A DNA stretch of 23,973 nt, from the NCBI GenBank assembly GCA_900540995.1, contig UQHO01000033.1, positions 1 through 23,973 on the forward strand, given 5' to 3'. Positions 21,340 through 23,973 of this stretch are shown here, piece by piece. Positions within the stretch are counted from its first letter, which is position 1, and every line of letters begins with the position of its first letter. The DNA comes from an uncultured Collinsella sp. GTDB lineage: Bacteria > Actinomycetota > Coriobacteriia > Coriobacteriales > Coriobacteriaceae. The notes below the pieces were generated by a model. That model had not been told where the DNA came from, made no database searches, and saw only the letters and a list, made by a program, of their open reading frames with translations. A program made the position numbers and the translations under genes.

Positions 21340-23784
21340 TTAGGCGTGGTCGCGCCAGCCGAGAACGCGCTGCTTCATGCCTTCGATGTCGAGCACGCCT
21401 TCGGCAAAGCCCTTGCGCACGAGCTCTTCGGGAACAAACTCGTCGTAGCGGTCAAAGTAAGGCACCTCGCCGGGATAGACGAGGTCGATGGGGTCGAAGT
21501 CTTTCTCGGCTTCGGCGGCGAGCACTTCAAAGAACGTCTCCTCGTCGGCCTTCATCTTAAACTGCATAAAGTACGGGCGTGACGGGTCGAGTCCGCGAAG
21601 GCCCAGCTCCGCGGCACATTTAATCTTGAGCATGCGCTCGAGCGCCAAAAAGGCGTAGCTTCCCAACCAGGGGAAGAGCACCCAGGTGTCGCCGCCCAGG
21701 TTAATGAGCGGCTTGGTTCCCGCGCCCGAAATCTCGGCGGTATGACGAGCCTGCGCAAGGCGGGCCCGTGCGTTACCCATAAGGTACGGATATGCTGCGT
21801 GCTCGTTGAGCGCCTTGCGCATGCGCTCGAGTACGTGTGTATTGATATCACCGGGGCAGTCGCCAAAGTAGGCCGGCACCCGGCCCTTGACCTGCGTGGC
21901 AAAGACGGTGTGGCGCTTCCAGTCCACTTCCTCGACAATCCAGCAGTGTCCGGCGATGGCGATGCGCTCACCGGGCGGTGGCGGATTGACGATCGTGCCC
22001 AACTCGGCCGACTCACTGCGAACGGTGAACTCCTCGTTTTCCTGGAACACAGCGTAGAACTTAAAGTTGTTAATGATGCGCTCGCCCGCGAGGCCCACGA
22101 TGAGCCCGCCGCCCTCGGTGACTTGGATATGGTCGATCTTAATGAGGTGACGCAGCAACACGCGATAGTCATCGGCCGAGATGCGATGAAAATAGCTGAG
22201 TGTGAGCACGCGCTGGGCAAGCTCTGCCGGCGTGAGTTCGCCGGTGCTGGCAAGCGTCGACATAGTCTGGTGGTAGAGCAGGCTGTAGGGGAGTCGATCG
22301 AGTTCGGGTGGCTCGACCCACTTTTCCTCGCGATAGAGTTGTACGAGCGCGATGCCCTGCAGGAGCTTCCACGGAATGGTCTCGGGCATCATCGTGCGCG
22401 GCTCGGGTTCTTCCTCGCGCATGACAAACCACATCTCGGGCGGAAGATCGCGGCGCCCCGTGCGGCCCATTCGCTGCAAAAAGGAGCTGACGGTAAACGG
22501 TGCATCGATCTGAAACGCACGCTCCAGACGGCCGATATCGATACCGAGCTCCAGTGTAGATGTGGTGACGGTTGTCTGTGCCTGCTCCTCATCGCGCATG
22601 AGCTCTTCTGCCGTCTCGCGCAGCGATGCTGAAAGATTGCCGTGGTGGATGAGAAAGCGGTCGGGCTCGTGCCGGCTCTCGCAGTAGCTGCGCAGCATGG
22701 AGCACACGGCCTCTGCCTCCTCGCGCGAGTTGGCAAAGACCAGGCACTTGCGGCCGCGTGTGTGCTCAAAGATATAGCCCATGCCGGGGTCGGCGTTGTC
22801 TGGCGCCGTGTCGGTGGGGTTGAGTAATGCCTGTTCGGGTGCTCGGGGGATGTCGACTTCGCCCTCGGGGGCCGACGAAGTGCGGCGATCCCTGGAGGTA
22901 GCCTTGTCCCGTGCCCGCTCACGACGTTGACGGCGCTCCTCTTGTGTGAGCTGTCCGCTGTGACGCATGTCTTGGGCGCCGGCGGGCAGTGCCGCGGGTG
23001 CCGCTGCCTCAATGCGCTCGCACGCAAGCACTTCGGCCTCTTGAGGACCCGTGCTCTCGAATCCTCGTTGTTGCGCCTGGGGACCCGAGTTGTAGAAGTG
23101 CTCCATGGAGATACGCCACACGCGGCGCGGTTCCTCAAAGCGGGGGATGATGCAATCGCGTCCTGTTCCCTGTGAGAGAAAGGCGCCCGTGCGCTCGGGG
23201 TCGCCGATGGTGGCAGAAAGGCCGATGCGGCGGGGCTGCACGCCCGCCATGCGCGAGAGGCGCTCGATAAGGCAGAGCGTCTGACCGCCGCGGTCGCCGC
23301 GCATGAGCGAATGAACCTCGTCGATAACCACATAGCGCAGGTCGCAGAACATACGAGGGATTGCCATGTGCTTATGGATCAGGAGCGCCTCGAGCGACTC
23401 AGGCGTAATCTGCAAGATACCGCTCGGTTTTTTGATGAGCTTAGCCTTGTGCGACTGCGAAACATCGCCATGCCAGTGCCAGACGGGGATATCGGCCTCT
23501 TCGCACAGGTCGTTGAGGCGGACGAACTGATCATTGATGAGTGCCTTGAGGGGGCCGATGTAGAGGGCGCCAACGCTCGCGGGCGGGTTCTCCCAAAACT
23601 CGGTCAGGATGGGAAAGAAGGCTGCCTCGGTTTTGCCGGAAGCCGTGGATGCCGTCAGGAGCACATTGTCCTGAGTGTTAAAGATGGCATCAGCTGCTGC
23701 AACCTGGATGGAGCGTAGACTCTCCCAATCGTGGGAGTAGATGAAGTCTTGGATAAACGGGGCGTAGCGGTCAAAGGCGTTCAC
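21340..23784 (-). CDS. Lhr-like DEAD/DEAH-box helicase
   Basis: This is an 814-residue superfamily 2 helicase. Motifs are ASTASGKTE at 45-53 (Walker A), IGPLKALINDQ at 76-86, DEVH at 155-158, LSATIGD near 189-195, LEL-GIDIGRLERAFQ and QRMGRTGRRD. These, with the NFKFYAVF and HCWIVEEVDW stretches downstream, recall Lhr-type DNA repair helicases. Between the two RecA-like lobes is a low-complexity charged insert of about 100 residues (starting near GPQAQQRGFES, rich in Arg, Glu and Ala), probably disordered. I chose GTG 23784, which follows AGGAGG by four bases; a TTG at 23814 would add ten residues that include the ribosome site. The gene is convergent with the spermidine-synthase-like gene, 26 bases away, with no clear terminator. 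Confidence 0.88.
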   Translation of the reverse strand: MNAFDRYAPFIQDFIYSHDWESLRSIQVAAADAIFNTQDNVLLTASTASGKTEAAFFPILTEFWENPPASVGALYIGPLKALINDQFVRLNDLCEEADIPVWHWHGDVSQSHKAKLIKKPSGILQITPESLEALLIHKHMAIPRMFCDLRYVVIDEVHSLMRGDRGGQTLCLIERLSRMAGVQPRRIGLSATIGDPERTGAFLSQGTGRDCIIPRFEEPRRVWRISMEHFYNSGPQAQQRGFESTGPQEAEVLACERIEAAAPAALPAGAQDMRHSGQLTQEERRQRRERARDKATSRDRRTSSAPEGEVDIPRAPEQALLNPTDTAPDNADPGMGYIFEHTRGRKCLVFANSREEAEAVCSMLRSYCESRHEPDRFLIHHGNLSASLRETAEELMRDEEQAQTTVTTSTLELGIDIGRLERAFQIDAPFTVSSFLQRMGRTGRRDLPPEMWFVMREEEPEPRTMMPETIPWKLLQGIALVQLYREEKWVEPPELDRLPYSLLYHQTMSTLASTGELTPAELAQRVLTLSYFHRISADDYRVLLRHLIKIDHIQVTEGGGLIVGLAGERIINNFKFYAVFQENEEFTVRSESAELGTIVNPPPPGERIAIAGHCWIVEEVDWKRHTVFATQVKGRVPAYFGDCPGDINTHVLERMRKALNEHAAYPYLMGNARARLAQARHTAEISGAGTKPLINLGGDTWVLFPWLGSYAFLALERMLKIKCAAELGLRGLDPSRPYFMQFKMKADEETFFEVLAAEAEKDFDPIDLVYPGEVPYFDRYDEFVPEELVRKGFAEGVLDIEGMKQRVLGWRDHA

Positions 23785-23865
23785 GGGGCCTCCTTTCAAA
23801 AACGAATCTCTCAATGCGGTGGGCAGTGGCTTGCTGCATTACTGCCTCGACGTTTGCCCAGATAA

Positions 23866-23902
23866 AACCTGCCAAAATAAACCTGTCCCTTTTTGGCAGG
23901 TT
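23866..23902. repeat. GGGAC-loop hairpin near the window end
   Basis: The perfect 12-bp arms AACCTGCCAAAA (23866-23877) and TTTTGGCAGGTT (23891-23902) enclose a 13-base loop; the minus strand reads AGGGACAGGTTTA. It is a relative of 9764-9808 by its loop only. It lies about 80 bases upstream of the Lhr-like gene. Beyond it, to the window end, I see only a possible fragment of a minus-strand coding end. Confidence 0.75.
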
Positions 23903-23973
23903 AGATGGTGAATTCGGCGAAGTTGCGGTCGCCGCCTGCGGTGCCGGCGTCGCCTGTTGCGGCAGCTCATGCA

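Noticed and set aside
21331..21342. AAGACTGGTCTT palindrome between convergent genes as a terminator
   Set aside because: It has almost no loop and no T-tract, so it cannot be called a terminator.
23903..23973. 3' end of a minus-strand gene ending DRNFAEFTI
   Set aside because: The frame looks coding but an in-frame TGA lies at 23968-23970, only about 22 codons before the stop, at the window edge; too short to support.

Overview
The window looks like chromosomal DNA of a Gram-positive, high-GC anaerobe of the Coriobacteriia, most like Collinsella. This is a judgement from codon use, gene content (PdxS/PdxT with a MocR regulator, a rubrerythrin with its rubredoxin domain in front, actinobacterial-type helicases) and repeat style; no database was searched. 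I support nineteen protein genes. I see no rRNA, tRNA, CRISPR array or complete insertion sequence.

Layout. 1-327: no convincing gene; a terminator, short hairpins with GGGAC loops and a 62-nt palindrome. 328-3408: vitamin B6 module, pdxS-pdxT on the minus strand, divergent from a MocR-type regulator (PdxR-like). 3403-4942: a 119-nt hairpin repeat (copy 1), a PD-(D/E)XK-type nuclease-like gene and a second copy of the repeat. 5073-5633: rubrerythrin. 5890-8499: iron alcohol dehydrogenase plus aldehyde dehydrogenase operon. 8623-9759: HIRAN-domain protein, a tiny charged protein and a metallophosphoesterase. 9883-11640: coiled-coil DUF2130-type protein. 11721-14402: Ski2-like helicase, minus strand. 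14524-14646: repeat copy 3. 14712-16542: TrmB-like and Trm9-like methyltransferases, minus strand. 16810-18428: membrane-anchored XRE regulator and a DUF4097-type surface protein, overlapping by 4 bp. 18527-21313: Elp3-like radical SAM/acetyltransferase and a spermidine-synthase-like protein. 21340-23784: Lhr-like helicase, minus strand. The end of the window holds another GGGAC-loop hairpin.

How the parts fit. PdxS and PdxT form the ribose-5-phosphate-dependent PLP synthase, and the divergent MocR protein carries the PLP-binding fold expected of its regulator. Elp3-like, Trm9-like and TrmB-like proteins cluster within about 6 kb and suggest tRNA modification, possibly including an Elp3-to-Trm9 wobble-uridine route that is best known in eukaryotes. 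The ADH/ALDH pair interconverts alcohol, aldehyde and acid.

Most unusual signal. Three copies of an exactly 119-nt imperfect palindrome share perfect or near-perfect 16-bp ends, a conserved centre and a conserved G-G mismatch, while the stem between them shows compensatory base changes. Two copies bracket the nuclease-like gene, and two copies provide the stop codon of the gene before them. I read this as an undescribed structured mobile or regulatory repeat, possibly linked to that nuclease.
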